Source: Bacillota bacterium
GTDB taxonomy: Bacteria > Bacillota > Clostridia > Oscillospirales > Ruminococcaceae
Assembly (NCBI GenBank): GCA_023391875.1
Contig: JAEWAB010000009.1
Location: 1 to 37,924 of the forward strand
Direction: 5' to 3'
Length of the DNA stretch: 37,924 nt
Under the pieces are notes generated by a model, which saw only the letters and a program-made list of their open reading frames with translations, ran no database searches and was not told the origin of the DNA. Below, piece after piece: positions 8,477-17,513 of this stretch. A program made the position numbers and the translations under genes. Every line of letters starts with the position of its first letter. Position 1 is the stretch's first letter.

Positions 8477-10022
8477 ATCGCGCCTGGTTGCCTGCGCCGT
8501 CTTTTTTGTCTGCTCCCTCTCCTTTTTTCCCTTATCCGCGCAGGAAACCGGCAGCGCGCTTCGGGACGCGGATATCCTGCTGGTACACAACCCCACACCC
8601 AGTGAGGCGGAGGAGGAGAGCATCCACGTACTGGTCGATACCCTTACCTACCTGCGTCACAGCGTGACCTTCTGTACACCGGATGAGTGCCAAGACCGCC
8701 TTGCGGATTATCCCAACCTCATTTTGTATAATCTTAAGGATACCGATACCGAATTTCTCGACGCCGTGGCGAACAGCCGCAGCCGGATCATGATCATCGG
8801 CGGCGATCTGATGGCTCGATATCTCGCGTACATGGGGTTATCCGGCAGGATTGCGCGCACGGTCTCCGGCCCCGCCGTGCTCAGTTATACCCTGTATGAA
8901 ACACAGCCGCTGGAAAGCCTGGCCGCCGTTGAGGATATGCCCGTTATCACCGAGCCGGATTACAGGAGCGGCAGCCTTACTGTCGGTGCCGATAGCTACC
9001 CTCTCTTCGTGGGTCTGGGCAGGGTGCGCTTTCTGCCCGTGACGGATTTTACGGGGAATGTGCTGCAAGCGGCCTTTACACAGGAACTGGTGAACTGGAT
9101 TTGGGTTTACAGCGACGCCCCGCCCAGCTACGCCCAGTACTATGTGCTCGATGAGGCCTACCCCTTTACCGACCTTGCCCACCTCAAGGCGGTGATCGAT
9201 GCCTTTACCGATGCGCGCCTGCCCTTTGTGATCTCGGTGATGCCCGTCTACCAAAACGGCGAATACCCCGCCATGAAGCGATTTTGCGAGGTACTGCGCT
9301 ACGCGCAGGCAAACGGCGGAGCCGTTATTCTGCATGCGCCGATTATCCAAAAAGCAATGCCGACCGATGAGGAGCTCTCGGGTTACCTGACCACGGCGCT
9401 TGAGGCGTACTCCAACTACGGCGTCTACCCTTTGGGCATTCAGGCGCCAAAGCAGTGGATGTACGACAGCTTTTACCTGAATATCCTTTCAAGGTACAAA
9501 ACGGTTTTTATCTACCGTGACGACGCGCAGAAGGATAGTTTTGACCTCGGTATAAAATACAACCCCATCTACGAAAGCGGGCACCAGCTGGTAGCGTCGG
9601 CAACGGAGCTTTCACAGCGCGGCGTAAGCTCCCTTAAAGCCTATTCCTGCGCGGCGTATCTGAACTTAAGCGACAGCCTTGAGGATATAGGGGCACAGAT
9701 CGCGCGCGGCAAGGACTCCTATGTGCCGTTTAAAAGCCTTTGGAGTATGTCGCATACGGTGTACGCCAACGACTACTATATGAGCTATGACGCAAAGCAG
9801 CTCACCTTCAACGGCGAGGTAAAAGACCTCACTTACGAGCCGTTTCAATACGAGCCGTTTAATTATCACCGCAATGTGCTCGCCCGCATGACGATGGACC
9901 TGCAAAGGGGCAATCAGGGTGCCATCGCGTTTGTATTGATCGCCCTTGTAATCTTTTGTGTATTCATTCTGGTGGCAAGGTATAGAAACAAAAAGGAGTT
10001 CTTTATGGACGACGACGAGTAA
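8466..10022 (+). CDS. DUF2334 polysaccharide-deacetylase-like protein, membrane anchored (YdaL-like)
   Basis: The true start is ATG 8466, after AGGGTGAG (8451-8458). It gives a signal peptide (MTFKSRLVACAVFFVCSLSF, cut near ...LSAQ) and about 518 residues. The central domain has YVLDEAYPF, FVISVMPVYQNGEYP, AVILHAP and IYRDD, the pattern of DUF2334. That family is related to NodB-type carbohydrate esterases and is found as YdaL in the B. subtilis yda operon. A single C-terminal helix (about 485-507) and a KKEFFMDDDE tail anchor it, so the catalytic domain faces outside. Deacetylation or cleavage of the exported polymer is the likely job. The usual metal-binding acidic pair appears only as LDE, so activity is not certain. 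Confidence 0.85.
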   Translation: MTFKSRLVACAVFFVCSLSFFPLSAQETGSALRDADILLVHNPTPSEAEEESIHVLVDTLTYLRHSVTFCTPDECQDRLADYPNLILYNLKDTDTEFLDAVANSRSRIMIIGGDLMARYLAYMGLSGRIARTVSGPAVLSYTLYETQPLESLAAVEDMPVITEPDYRSGSLTVGADSYPLFVGLGRVRFLPVTDFTGNVLQAAFTQELVNWIWVYSDAPPSYAQYYVLDEAYPFTDLAHLKAVIDAFTDARLPFVISVMPVYQNGEYPAMKRFCEVLRYAQANGGAVILHAPIIQKAMPTDEELSGYLTTALEAYSNYGVYPLGIQAPKQWMYDSFYLNILSRYKTVFIYRDDAQKDSFDLGIKYNPIYESGHQLVASATELSQRGVSSLKAYSCAAYLNLSDSLEDIGAQIARGKDSYVPFKSLWSMSHTVYANDYYMSYDAKQLTFNGEVKDLTYEPFQYEPFNYHRNVLARMTMDLQRGNQGAIAFVLIALVIFCVFILVARYRNKKEFFMDDDE

Positions 10023-10084
10023 ACGACAAAGCTGCTTAATAACGGCACTCGTTCGGTAAAGAGGAAATAGGAGCGGTTTAAGCC

Positions 10085-11371
10085 ATGTCTTTTATCGATG
10101 CGGTCACCCTATACGCCATACTTGCCATCTGGATCATGATGGGCATTAATGTGATGCTCTCGATCGGGGGGTATCTTTACTATATGCGCGTAAGCAAAAC
10201 GGACGGGCATATCCCGCTTAAGGAGTACCCCATGGTCTCGGTCATGGTGCCCGCGCATAACGAGAGCATCGTCATCCGCAAAACGGTGGAGGCGCTGTTG
10301 AAATTCGACTACCCGCGGGACAGATACGAGATCATCGTCATCAACGACAACTCCACCGACGATTCCGCGCAGGTGCTCGAGCGCATTCAGGCACAGCACC
10401 CCGACCGTAAGCTGATCGTCATCAACACCGACAATGTCGTGGGCGGTAAGGGGAAATCGGGCGCGCTCAACATCGGCCTTTCCGTTGCCAGCGGCTCGGT
10501 GCTGGCCATCTACGACGCCGACAACACGCCGCAGGCCGACGCGCTGACGCTGCTGGTGGAAAACCTTATGGCGGACGACAAGCTGGGCGCTGTCATCGGA
10601 AAATTCCGCACACGCAACAAAAAGGCCTCGCTGCTCACACGCTTTGTGAACATCGAGACGCTCGCCTACCAGTGTATGAATCAGGCGGGAAGGTACTTCT
10701 TTTTTAAGCTCTGCACCATACCCGGCACCAACTTTGTCATCCGCCGCTCTATCATAGAGCGGATGGGCGGGTGGGACACCAAGGCGCTGGCGGAGGACAC
10801 CGAGATCAGCTTTCAAATCTACCGCATGGGGTACTACATCAAGCAGATGCCGCTCGCGGTAACCTGGGAGCAGGAGCCACACCTGCTAAGCGTGTGGTTT
10901 CGGCAGCGAACCCGCTGGTCTAAGGGCAACATCTACGTGCTGATAAAGAACTTTAAATACGCCTTTGATAAGGACGCGGGCAAGATGCGGCTCGACGTTA
11001 TCTACTATACCTTCGTGTATGTGTTGATGCTTTCGTCGCTTATCTGCTCGGACGCGATATTCTTTTTGGGGATACTGGGGTTTGTGCATGTGACGCTGGG
11101 GGGCTTTTCCACGCTGCTGTGGGTAATGGCCACCCTTGTTTTCGTGGTGAACATGATGGTGACGCTGGCGCGGGAAAAGAACGAGTTTAATCTGGAGTCC
11201 GCGTTGCTGATTTTGCTCATGCTGTTTACCTACTCCAAGCTGTGGGTAATCGTGGTGGTAAACGGCATCCGCCTGACGATTGCCGACAAGCTCTTTCATA
11301 AAGAAGTGGTATGGGACAAGACCGTTCGCTACCACGAAACGCCGACAAACGACAATGAGGGGGAAAAATAG
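10085..11371 (+). CDS. Processive family 2 glycosyltransferase, cellulose-synthase-like (YdaM/PssC-like)
   Basis: This is the catalytic polymerase of the operon: it adds sugars from a UDP-sugar on the cytoplasmic side while pushing the chain through the membrane. Of 428 residues, the first helix is at about 10-33 and the GT-A domain at about 48-285. The full set of processive-enzyme motifs is present: D88 (VINDNSTDDS), D144/D146 (YDADN), D238 (AEDTE) and Q274-x-x-R-W278 (QRTRW). Three or four helices follow to the C terminus. Unlike BcsA there is no C-terminal PilZ domain, so control by c-di-GMP must come from another protein, probably the degenerate GGDEF receptor encoded upstream. GGAG near 10070 precedes the ATG. 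Confidence 0.93.
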   Translation: MSFIDAVTLYAILAIWIMMGINVMLSIGGYLYYMRVSKTDGHIPLKEYPMVSVMVPAHNESIVIRKTVEALLKFDYPRDRYEIIVINDNSTDDSAQVLERIQAQHPDRKLIVINTDNVVGGKGKSGALNIGLSVASGSVLAIYDADNTPQADALTLLVENLMADDKLGAVIGKFRTRNKKASLLTRFVNIETLAYQCMNQAGRYFFFKLCTIPGTNFVIRRSIIERMGGWDTKALAEDTEISFQIYRMGYYIKQMPLAVTWEQEPHLLSVWFRQRTRWSKGNIYVLIKNFKYAFDKDAGKMRLDVIYYTFVYVLMLSSLICSDAIFFLGILGFVHVTLGGFSTLLWVMATLVFVVNMMVTLAREKNEFNLESALLILLMLFTYSKLWVIVVVNGIRLTIADKLFHKEVVWDKTVRYHETPTNDNEGEK

Positions 11372-11375
11372 ACCG

Positions 11376-13643
11376 ATGTTTCAGCAAAAAGAAAGGCATA
11401 CAGGGCTTAGCATACTAAGAGCCGCCGTGCCGGTGCTGCTTACCTTCGCGTTCACCGTACAGGCCTTCGCCCTGCCCGCGGAGCCTGCTCCGACGGTTGG
11501 CGACAGCGCGCCCGCACAACCGAATGCGCAGAGTGAGGAGTTGATTCGGGCGATTCTCGCCACCGACCCAAACGACGCGGGCATGCCGAACAGGACTAAA
11601 CCCGAGGTGCCCGAAACGGCCTACAGCAAAAGCTTTGCCTATGGGCAGGATTACACGCTGCACGGCATCTTTAGCGCCCACAGCCTCTTTTTTGAGGTGC
11701 CGAACTATTGGAAAAGCGGCTATGCCTATGCGCAGATCGAGTTTACCTTAAGCCAGCTGATTGAGGAGGTACCCGCCTCGCTCACCTTTTCGGTAAACAA
11801 TGTTCCGGTGTATTCCTGCCGGGTGGATTACAAATACGGCAAAACGCAGACCGTCTATGTGCCGATTCCGCTTTCACTTCTGCGCGAGGGCTTTAATGAA
11901 TTCAACGTGAGCGGCTACGTGCGCCTTTACGATGAAAACGGCTGCATCGACGACCTTTCGGGCGCAAACTGGGTCAGCATCAGCAAATCCTCCGTCATTA
12001 CGGTTGGGTACGATATTACCCCCCATAACAATCTTATCTCCTACTACCCCTACCCTTTTATCTCCACCATCGAGCCTACCGGCAGCAGCACCGGCATCTA
12101 TGTTTCCGACAAGATGACCAACGCGGAGCTTGCGGCGGCGCTGCTGCTGCGCGCCGACCTTGGCAGCGAAACGTCGGAGGAGGACCGTATCGCCCTCGGT
12201 ACCGCCGCCCAGCTGTACGGCAATACCGTCATCAAAAACAAGCTGCTCATCTGTAAAACTGAGAACCTGCCCGCGGAGTTTACGGGCTTTTTAAAGGACA
12301 GAAACGGCACCCCTCTTGATTTAAGTGCGCAGGCGTCCGTACAGTTTGTAAGCGACCGCGACGGAAACCCGCTGCTGCTGATACTCTCGGATAACGACGC
12401 CTGCCTTTATGAGGCCGCAGCGATGCTGATGGACGAAGGCCGCGTGACGCAGGAAAAATCCGCCGCCGCGCTGGTGAAGCAGGACAGCGCCGCCATCATC
12501 AAGCAGTCCTCCGCGCTCAGCGACCTTGTCGCGGGCAAATATACGCTCGATGCGCTGACCGACAGCGGCCTAAGCTTTATCGGGCCGTTTCATCAGGTAA
12601 AGGATATCTTTCTGCCCTTTTCGGGCGGCTATATCCTCTCGGAGGCGGGCAAGATCGTTTTAAACTTTCGTTACAGCGAAAACCTCGATTTCAGTCGCTC
12701 GATGGTGACGGTTTACTGGGGCGACACACCGGTAGCCAGCAAAAAGCTCACCAAAGAGAAGGCGGGCGGGGATGCGCTTTCGTTTACGCTGCCCGCGGAT
12801 GTGGTGGGCACCGCCGCCTCTAAAATCTCTATCGCGTTTGACCTTGAGCTGCCTGACCTGTTCTGCACCCCTCGGGCGGACCAGATGCCGTGGGCGTATG
12901 TGACAACCGACTCCACCTTCTACCTGCCCGTTGGCCAGAGCAGCCACGTCTCGTTTGAAACCCGTCCGGCGCCTTTTCAGGTTTCGGGAGCGTTTAATGA
13001 CCTGCTGGTGGTTCTGCCCGATAATCCCACGGCAAGCGACTTAAACACACTGGGTATACTGTTGGGCGTTTACGGTGATAATGTCGGCGCCTACGGCAGC
13101 CTGCGCGTAATACGCGGCGGCGAATTTGCGCAAAGCGGCGACGGCAGCCAAAACATGATTCTCTTCGGCCGCTACGATACCAACAGCCTTATAAAGTCAT
13201 TAAACGATAAGCTGAGCTTTCAGTTTAACGAAAAGGGCACCGCGTTTAAGAGCAACGAGCAGCTGGTACTCGCCGACCGGTACGCCGCCGATATTGCCAG
13301 CCTGCAGCTGCTGCGCTCCCCCTATGCCGAGGATAAGAGCCTGCTGGTGGTGACGGCGACCAATGAAAAGAGCCAAGGGTACATCGGGCGGTTCGCCACT
13401 ATAGAGCGGAACCTTTGGAGCCTTAAGGGGGATACCGTACTCATTGACAGCGAGCTTAAGCTAAAGGCCTTTACCTTGCTAAAGAACGTCGGCGCGGGTG
13501 CCTCCTTAAACCTCTTGCAGACACTGGAGAGCCACAAGGAATCGATTGTCTTCACCGTGGTGGCAACCGCCTCGGTACTGCTGTTGCTGCTCGCGGTAAT
13601 CCTTGTGCTAATGCGCATCTCGGCCTACAAAAAGAAGGAATAG
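11376..13643 (+). CDS. BcsB-like cellulose synthase accessory protein (YdaN-like)
   Basis: A 755-residue exported protein with a signal peptide (about 1-33, ending ...TVQAFALPAEP), long beta-rich extracellular domains and one C-terminal helix (about 720-747) followed by RISAYKKKE. This is the layout of BcsB, which guides the nascent glucan outside the membrane and whose tail helix touches the synthase. Repeated FEVPNYWKSG/VSFETRPAPFQ-type beta segments and two flavodoxin-like stretches (LLVVLPDNPTASDLNTLG; LLLILSDNDACLYEAA) fit the alternating carbohydrate-binding and flavodoxin-like domains known for BcsB. ATG 11376 lies four bases after the synthase stop, with GAGGGGG at 11357-11363, so the pair is tightly coupled. 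Confidence 0.88.
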   Translation: MFQQKERHTGLSILRAAVPVLLTFAFTVQAFALPAEPAPTVGDSAPAQPNAQSEELIRAILATDPNDAGMPNRTKPEVPETAYSKSFAYGQDYTLHGIFSAHSLFFEVPNYWKSGYAYAQIEFTLSQLIEEVPASLTFSVNNVPVYSCRVDYKYGKTQTVYVPIPLSLLREGFNEFNVSGYVRLYDENGCIDDLSGANWVSISKSSVITVGYDITPHNNLISYYPYPFISTIEPTGSSTGIYVSDKMTNAELAAALLLRADLGSETSEEDRIALGTAAQLYGNTVIKNKLLICKTENLPAEFTGFLKDRNGTPLDLSAQASVQFVSDRDGNPLLLILSDNDACLYEAAAMLMDEGRVTQEKSAAALVKQDSAAIIKQSSALSDLVAGKYTLDALTDSGLSFIGPFHQVKDIFLPFSGGYILSEAGKIVLNFRYSENLDFSRSMVTVYWGDTPVASKKLTKEKAGGDALSFTLPADVVGTAASKISIAFDLELPDLFCTPRADQMPWAYVTTDSTFYLPVGQSSHVSFETRPAPFQVSGAFNDLLVVLPDNPTASDLNTLGILLGVYGDNVGAYGSLRVIRGGEFAQSGDGSQNMILFGRYDTNSLIKSLNDKLSFQFNEKGTAFKSNEQLVLADRYAADIASLQLLRSPYAEDKSLLVVTATNEKSQGYIGRFATIERNLWSLKGDTVLIDSELKLKAFTLLKNVGAGASLNLLQTLESHKESIVFTVVATASVLLLLLAVILVLMRISAYKKKE

Positions 13644-13790
13644 CGCAGGATACCGCCTGATTTTATTTTGATAAGTGCGGGGAAAAGGACATGAGGGAAT
13701 GGACTAAAAGAGGTATAGTTACCTTAAGGCCCTGTGAGCGTGCCGGATACAGCGGGAAAAGGAAGCTATGGACAGACGGGAGGGGTGCGC

Positions 13791-15605
13791 ATGCCCATTA
13801 AAAAGAACCCATTTCATTACTTTGCGCTTTCCGTCTACCTCTTTGCCCTGCTGTATATTTTAATTTCGGGCTTTAACCTATTGGGGGAGGGCACGGAGTA
13901 CCCATATCTCTACAAGGGCCTGCTGCTCGCCGCCATGCTTGGGCTGTGGCTGTTTTTCAACCTTGCCGCCCTACTGACGGTGAGGTTTAAAATCGATGAT
14001 TTCTTTCGCAGGCTCTCCTTTACCCCCGTACTCGAGTTTATCCTTGTGGTGCTGGTGCTCGGGGCCTCCGCCTTCTTGCGGTTTAGGGTGATTGCGGAGC
14101 TGCCCATGACGCCGGAATCGGACTATAAAACCTACTACGAGATTGCGCAGCTTTATAACAACGGCACGCTTACAACCGAGGGGATTGGCTACTGCGACTA
14201 TGTGGCGATGTTCCCGCACGTGATGGGGTATGCCTTGGCGCTGGCGGCGGTATTCCGCGTTTTTGGCACCAGTATTCTTGTCGGCCAGATATTCAACCTC
14301 GTGCTGGCGGTGGCAACGGTGTTTGCGGTGTACCGCACCGCGCGGCTGGCCGCGGGGAGGCTTGCCGGTATCATCGCGCTGCTGCTGGGCGCCTTTTGGC
14401 CCTCTCAGATCTTATACGGTAACTTTCTGGCATCAGAATACCTGTTTACCTTTTTGCTGTTTGTTTGCGTCTGGCTTTTTACCTTTATCATGAAAAGGTT
14501 TGACGGGCAGACGCCTTATCCCGGGCTGTGCATCCTTCTGCACATTGTTCTGGGGGTGCTGCTGGCCTATGCCGCTTCGATACGCCCGATGGCGATCCTG
14601 TTTTTGATTGTTATCTATCTCTGCCTGATACCAAACCGCCTGACGCTACCCGTAAGGCCGCGAAACGACCAGCCGGTTGCGCTGCGCATCATCGAAAAGG
14701 GGTGGATGCGCTGTATCATTATCACACTCGCCTACCTGTTTGCCTCCACCGTCTTCTCAACACACGTTTCTTTCGCGATAGACCGCGAGCTACCCGGCGG
14801 CAGCGTCTCCTTTGGCTACAACCTGCTGGTGGGCTTGAATACGCAGTCGGTCGGCGGATGGAATGAGACGGATTCACAATACCTCTATGACGCCTTAACT
14901 ATGAGCGGCAATGCGGCGGGCGCTCAGTCTGCCAGCCGCGATCTGGCGCTTATGCGCCTTACCCAAAGCCCAAAGGGCCTTTTAAACCTGTTTATGCAAA
15001 AATATCAGGTGCTTTGGAGCAACGATAACTATGGCACGTCATGGAATATCCTGTTTCTGGACCAGCACGGAGAGCTTACGCCAACGCGAAAGAGCTTCCT
15101 TTACGGCCTCGAGCCTTATAACAATATGTACTACCTGATTATCGTCTGCTTCTCGGGTATTGCGGGCATCTACCTCTGGCGCAAAAAGCTTAACCTCACC
15201 TACCCGCTCATGCTGCTGTTTCTGGGCACAGCCGCCATGCACCTGCTGGTGGAAAACCAGAACCGATACCATTACCACGCGCTGCCCGCGTTTGCTATCC
15301 TGGCCGCGTCCAGTATCTCGTATATTCTGGCCGACTACAGGGAGCGCGCAAGGCGCCTTGAGGATGAAAAGGCCGCAAAGGCAGCGCAAAAAGACGTCGT
15401 GGCGCAAACCCTTGCCGAGATTAAGCAGGAGCATGCTGTGCTGCGCGACCTGCGCACACAGGCGCTCCAGCATGTTTTCGATATGGAAAAGGCACTGAAG
15501 GAAGGGCATATCCGCATGACAGTGTCCGAGGCCTACCATGCAAAGCCGTCTGAAGACGACAAAGACAGGAGCACCCATGAAAAAGATCGCCCTGAAAAAG
15601 GCTGA
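13791..15605 (+). CDS. GT-C membrane glycosyltransferase (PMT/ArnT-like) with coiled-coil tail
   Basis: About 604 residues. The N-terminal 500 form roughly ten to twelve membrane helices. The first outside loop carries MTPESDYKTYYEIAQLYNNG, matching the acidic catalytic loop of GT39/PMT_2 enzymes that take sugar from polyprenyl-phosphate donors. A charged, helix-prone cytoplasmic tail follows (about 510-604; ADYRERARRLEDEKAAKAAQ and beyond), probably a coiled coil. ATG 13791 is chosen because GGGAGGGG (13778-13785) precedes it; an upstream GTG (13734) has no such site. It overlaps the next gene by 29 bases. Likely role: adding a side sugar to the polymer outside the membrane. The donor and acceptor are unknown. 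Confidence 0.82.
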   Translation: MPIKKNPFHYFALSVYLFALLYILISGFNLLGEGTEYPYLYKGLLLAAMLGLWLFFNLAALLTVRFKIDDFFRRLSFTPVLEFILVVLVLGASAFLRFRVIAELPMTPESDYKTYYEIAQLYNNGTLTTEGIGYCDYVAMFPHVMGYALALAAVFRVFGTSILVGQIFNLVLAVATVFAVYRTARLAAGRLAGIIALLLGAFWPSQILYGNFLASEYLFTFLLFVCVWLFTFIMKRFDGQTPYPGLCILLHIVLGVLLAYAASIRPMAILFLIVIYLCLIPNRLTLPVRPRNDQPVALRIIEKGWMRCIIITLAYLFASTVFSTHVSFAIDRELPGGSVSFGYNLLVGLNTQSVGGWNETDSQYLYDALTMSGNAAGAQSASRDLALMRLTQSPKGLLNLFMQKYQVLWSNDNYGTSWNILFLDQHGELTPTRKSFLYGLEPYNNMYYLIIVCFSGIAGIYLWRKKLNLTYPLMLLFLGTAAMHLLVENQNRYHYHALPAFAILAASSISYILADYRERARRLEDEKAAKAAQKDVVAQTLAEIKQEHAVLRDLRTQALQHVFDMEKALKEGHIRMTVSEAYHAKPSEDDKDRSTHEKDRPEKG

Positions 15606-17184
15606 AAAAGCGATACTCGCTGCCGCCGTGCTGCTGGTGATTGTGATTGCCGCGGGTAGCGCATGGCTTTTGCGCCCTCCCGCAGGCAGCGCGCCGGTAA
15701 ACTCCGCTTCCTCCACTGCGGAGGGGCTTACCGAGGACAGCGACCACTTCCCTGCCAATATACTGTTCGGGGAGCGGCTGCCCTACACCGACTTTACGGA
15801 TGAAAACGGCCAAGCGGTAAGCTTGGACAGCTACAAAGGCAAAACCGTCATTCTCACCTTCTGGGCAAGCTGGTGCCGCTACTGCAAGGCGCAGACGGAA
15901 AATCTAAGCGGGCTTGAGGATACCCTCGCCGCCTATGACGACGTTGTTTACCTGCTCGCGGATAAGCTGGACGGCAAAAAAGAGACATTGCAAAGCGCTA
16001 AGGACTATGCCACGGCGCACAAGCTCCCATGGGAAATCCTCTACGACGACGGGCTGAGCGCCTACGACGCGTGGGGCGTTAAAATCGTGCCCACGACGAT
16101 TATCCTTGATAAAAACGGTGTGGTAAAGGCCTGTTACCCGGGTGAGATCAAGAGTATTACTGAGCTTCAGGCGATGCTGGAGTATGCCATAGACGGCCCC
16201 GCCGCCGCAACCGAGCAGTTTATCGCTACACAGCTTATGGGGAATGACGGCGGCGTTCATGTAAACTATACGGATAAAAAGGGCCGCTCGCCCATCGGCT
16301 ACGACGTGCTGAGCGAGGCGCAGGGGCTTATGATGGAGTACGCCGCGCTGAGCAAGAACAAGCCGCTATTTGATACGGCCTTTGGCTTTGTGAAAACAAG
16401 ACTGATCAATAAAAAGGGCCTGACCGCATGGCTCTACTCCCCCGCCGACGGCGCCGCGGCATCGAACGCGCTCATCGACGACCTGCGCATCCTGCGTGCG
16501 CTCAAGGCCGCGGATGAACAGTGGGGCGGGTACAGTAAGGATACCGCGTCGCTGGGCGACGCCATACTGCGATATAACATCGACGACGGCCACCTTGTAG
16601 ATCACTATGATATCGATACCGGCAAAAAGGCGGCCCGTTTGACCCTCTGCTACGCGGATTTTGAGGCGATCAAGCTGCTTGGCAAAGAAGATACCGCGCT
16701 GTACGATAAAACCCTCGCCTTGGTGGAAGGGGGCTACATCAGCGATACCTTCCCGCTGTACTACAATGCCTACGATTTTAAAGAAGAGGCATATGACACC
16801 GGCAGTATTAATACCGCCGAGGGGTTGTACGCGCTCTACCATCTTGCCAAAATTGGCAGGCTGAAACCCCAAAGCATCGAGTGGCTCAGGGAGCAGGTTA
16901 AAAACGGGGGGATTAAAGCGCGCTACAATACCGACGGCACTGTTACGGCCGGTTACAACTACCATTCCACCGCCGTTTACGCGCTGCTCGGGCTTATTGC
17001 GCATACCATCGGCGATAAGGCGCTGCTCACAGAGGCGATAACCGGCATGGAGCGATACCGCATTAACGACGCGGGGAACCAATTAAACGGTGCCTTCGGT
17101 AACCACTCGGGGTCGGATATCAGCGCTTTTGATGAGTGTATGCCGCTGTTGCTGTATGGGGTGATGGGAGCGGGGAATCGTTAG
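15577..17184 (+). CDS. Secreted/membrane-anchored thioredoxin-GH8-like fusion protein (YdaJ-like C terminus)
   Basis: One N-terminal helix (about 12-32) anchors or exports the protein. A TlpA/ResA-type thioredoxin domain follows (about 60-205) with the redox pair C100-R-Y-C103 and a cis-proline at P172. Residues about 210-535 look like an all-helical six-hairpin glycosidase of the GH8 kind: SEAQGLMMEYA (E247) sits where GH8 has its acid, and ASNALIDDLRILRAL (D301/D302) where it has its second acidic position. B. subtilis YdaJ is a related GH8-like protein in the yda operon, but I know of no thioredoxin domain there. AGGAG at 15567-15571 supports ATG 15577. It is the last gene before the operon terminator. 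Whether the hydrolase is active is not shown. Confidence 0.8.
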   Translation: MKKIALKKAEKAILAAAVLLVIVIAAGSAWLLRPPAGSAPVNSASSTAEGLTEDSDHFPANILFGERLPYTDFTDENGQAVSLDSYKGKTVILTFWASWCRYCKAQTENLSGLEDTLAAYDDVVYLLADKLDGKKETLQSAKDYATAHKLPWEILYDDGLSAYDAWGVKIVPTTIILDKNGVVKACYPGEIKSITELQAMLEYAIDGPAAATEQFIATQLMGNDGGVHVNYTDKKGRSPIGYDVLSEAQGLMMEYAALSKNKPLFDTAFGFVKTRLINKKGLTAWLYSPADGAAASNALIDDLRILRALKAADEQWGGYSKDTASLGDAILRYNIDDGHLVDHYDIDTGKKAARLTLCYADFEAIKLLGKEDTALYDKTLALVEGGYISDTFPLYYNAYDFKEEAYDTGSINTAEGLYALYHLAKIGRLKPQSIEWLREQVKNGGIKARYNTDGTVTAGYNYHSTAVYALLGLIAHTIGDKALLTEAITGMERYRINDAGNQLNGAFGNHSGSDISAFDECMPLLLYGVMGAGNR

Positions 17185-17230
17185 AAAGATAACCTAGTTA
17201 TTGCACTGATTTATATAAATGTAATCTGAT

Positions 17231-17275
17231 AAGCCATATTGGATGTTCTTTAGCGGGTACCAATATGGCTTTTTT
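17231..17275 (+). terminator. Strong intrinsic terminator of the exopolysaccharide operon
   Basis: Arms 17231-17242 and 17260-17271 are a perfect 12-bp inverted repeat with a 17-base loop, running directly into a run of six T residues. Confidence 0.9.
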
Positions 17276-17458
17276 ACTTATACATGGTACTCTGTCGTTT
17301 CCATTGATACAGGTCTATGGTTTGCTTAATATGCGCTGAAGATTAATTTTAAATTTAAGTAACGTATTTTATAATTATACGACTTTATAATAATTTCTTC
17401 CATTTTAAATTACAAAAATTTGTACGTATCGATTCTAATTCTATTGTTTTATTTTACA

Positions 17459-17487
17459 TTTATGGTAGTATGTAATACAGATATAAT
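17459..17487 (+). promoter_or_regulatory. Probable promoter of the lipoprotein-subtilase operon
   Basis: A perfect TATAAT lies at 17482-17487, with a poor -35 candidate TTTATG at 17459-17464 (17-base spacer). Transcription would start near 17494, about 20 bases before the TTG start codon. Confidence 0.4.
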
Positions 17488-17513
17488 TTCGCTACGACGT
17501 TAGGGGGATATCT

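Larger units (their letters stand above)
17185..17513. other. Intergenic region between exopolysaccharide operon and subtilase operon
   Basis: 329 bases. It holds the operon terminator (17231-17275), about 180 A/T-rich bases in which I see no gene or clear structure, and a -10 element (17482-17487) for the next operon. Confidence 0.6.

Noticed and set aside
13691..13801. Short plus-strand frame of 36 codons upstream of the GT-C gene, ending over its start
   Set aside because: It has an AAAGG upstream, but the spacing is too short and the composition is not protein-like. At most it is a coupling leader.
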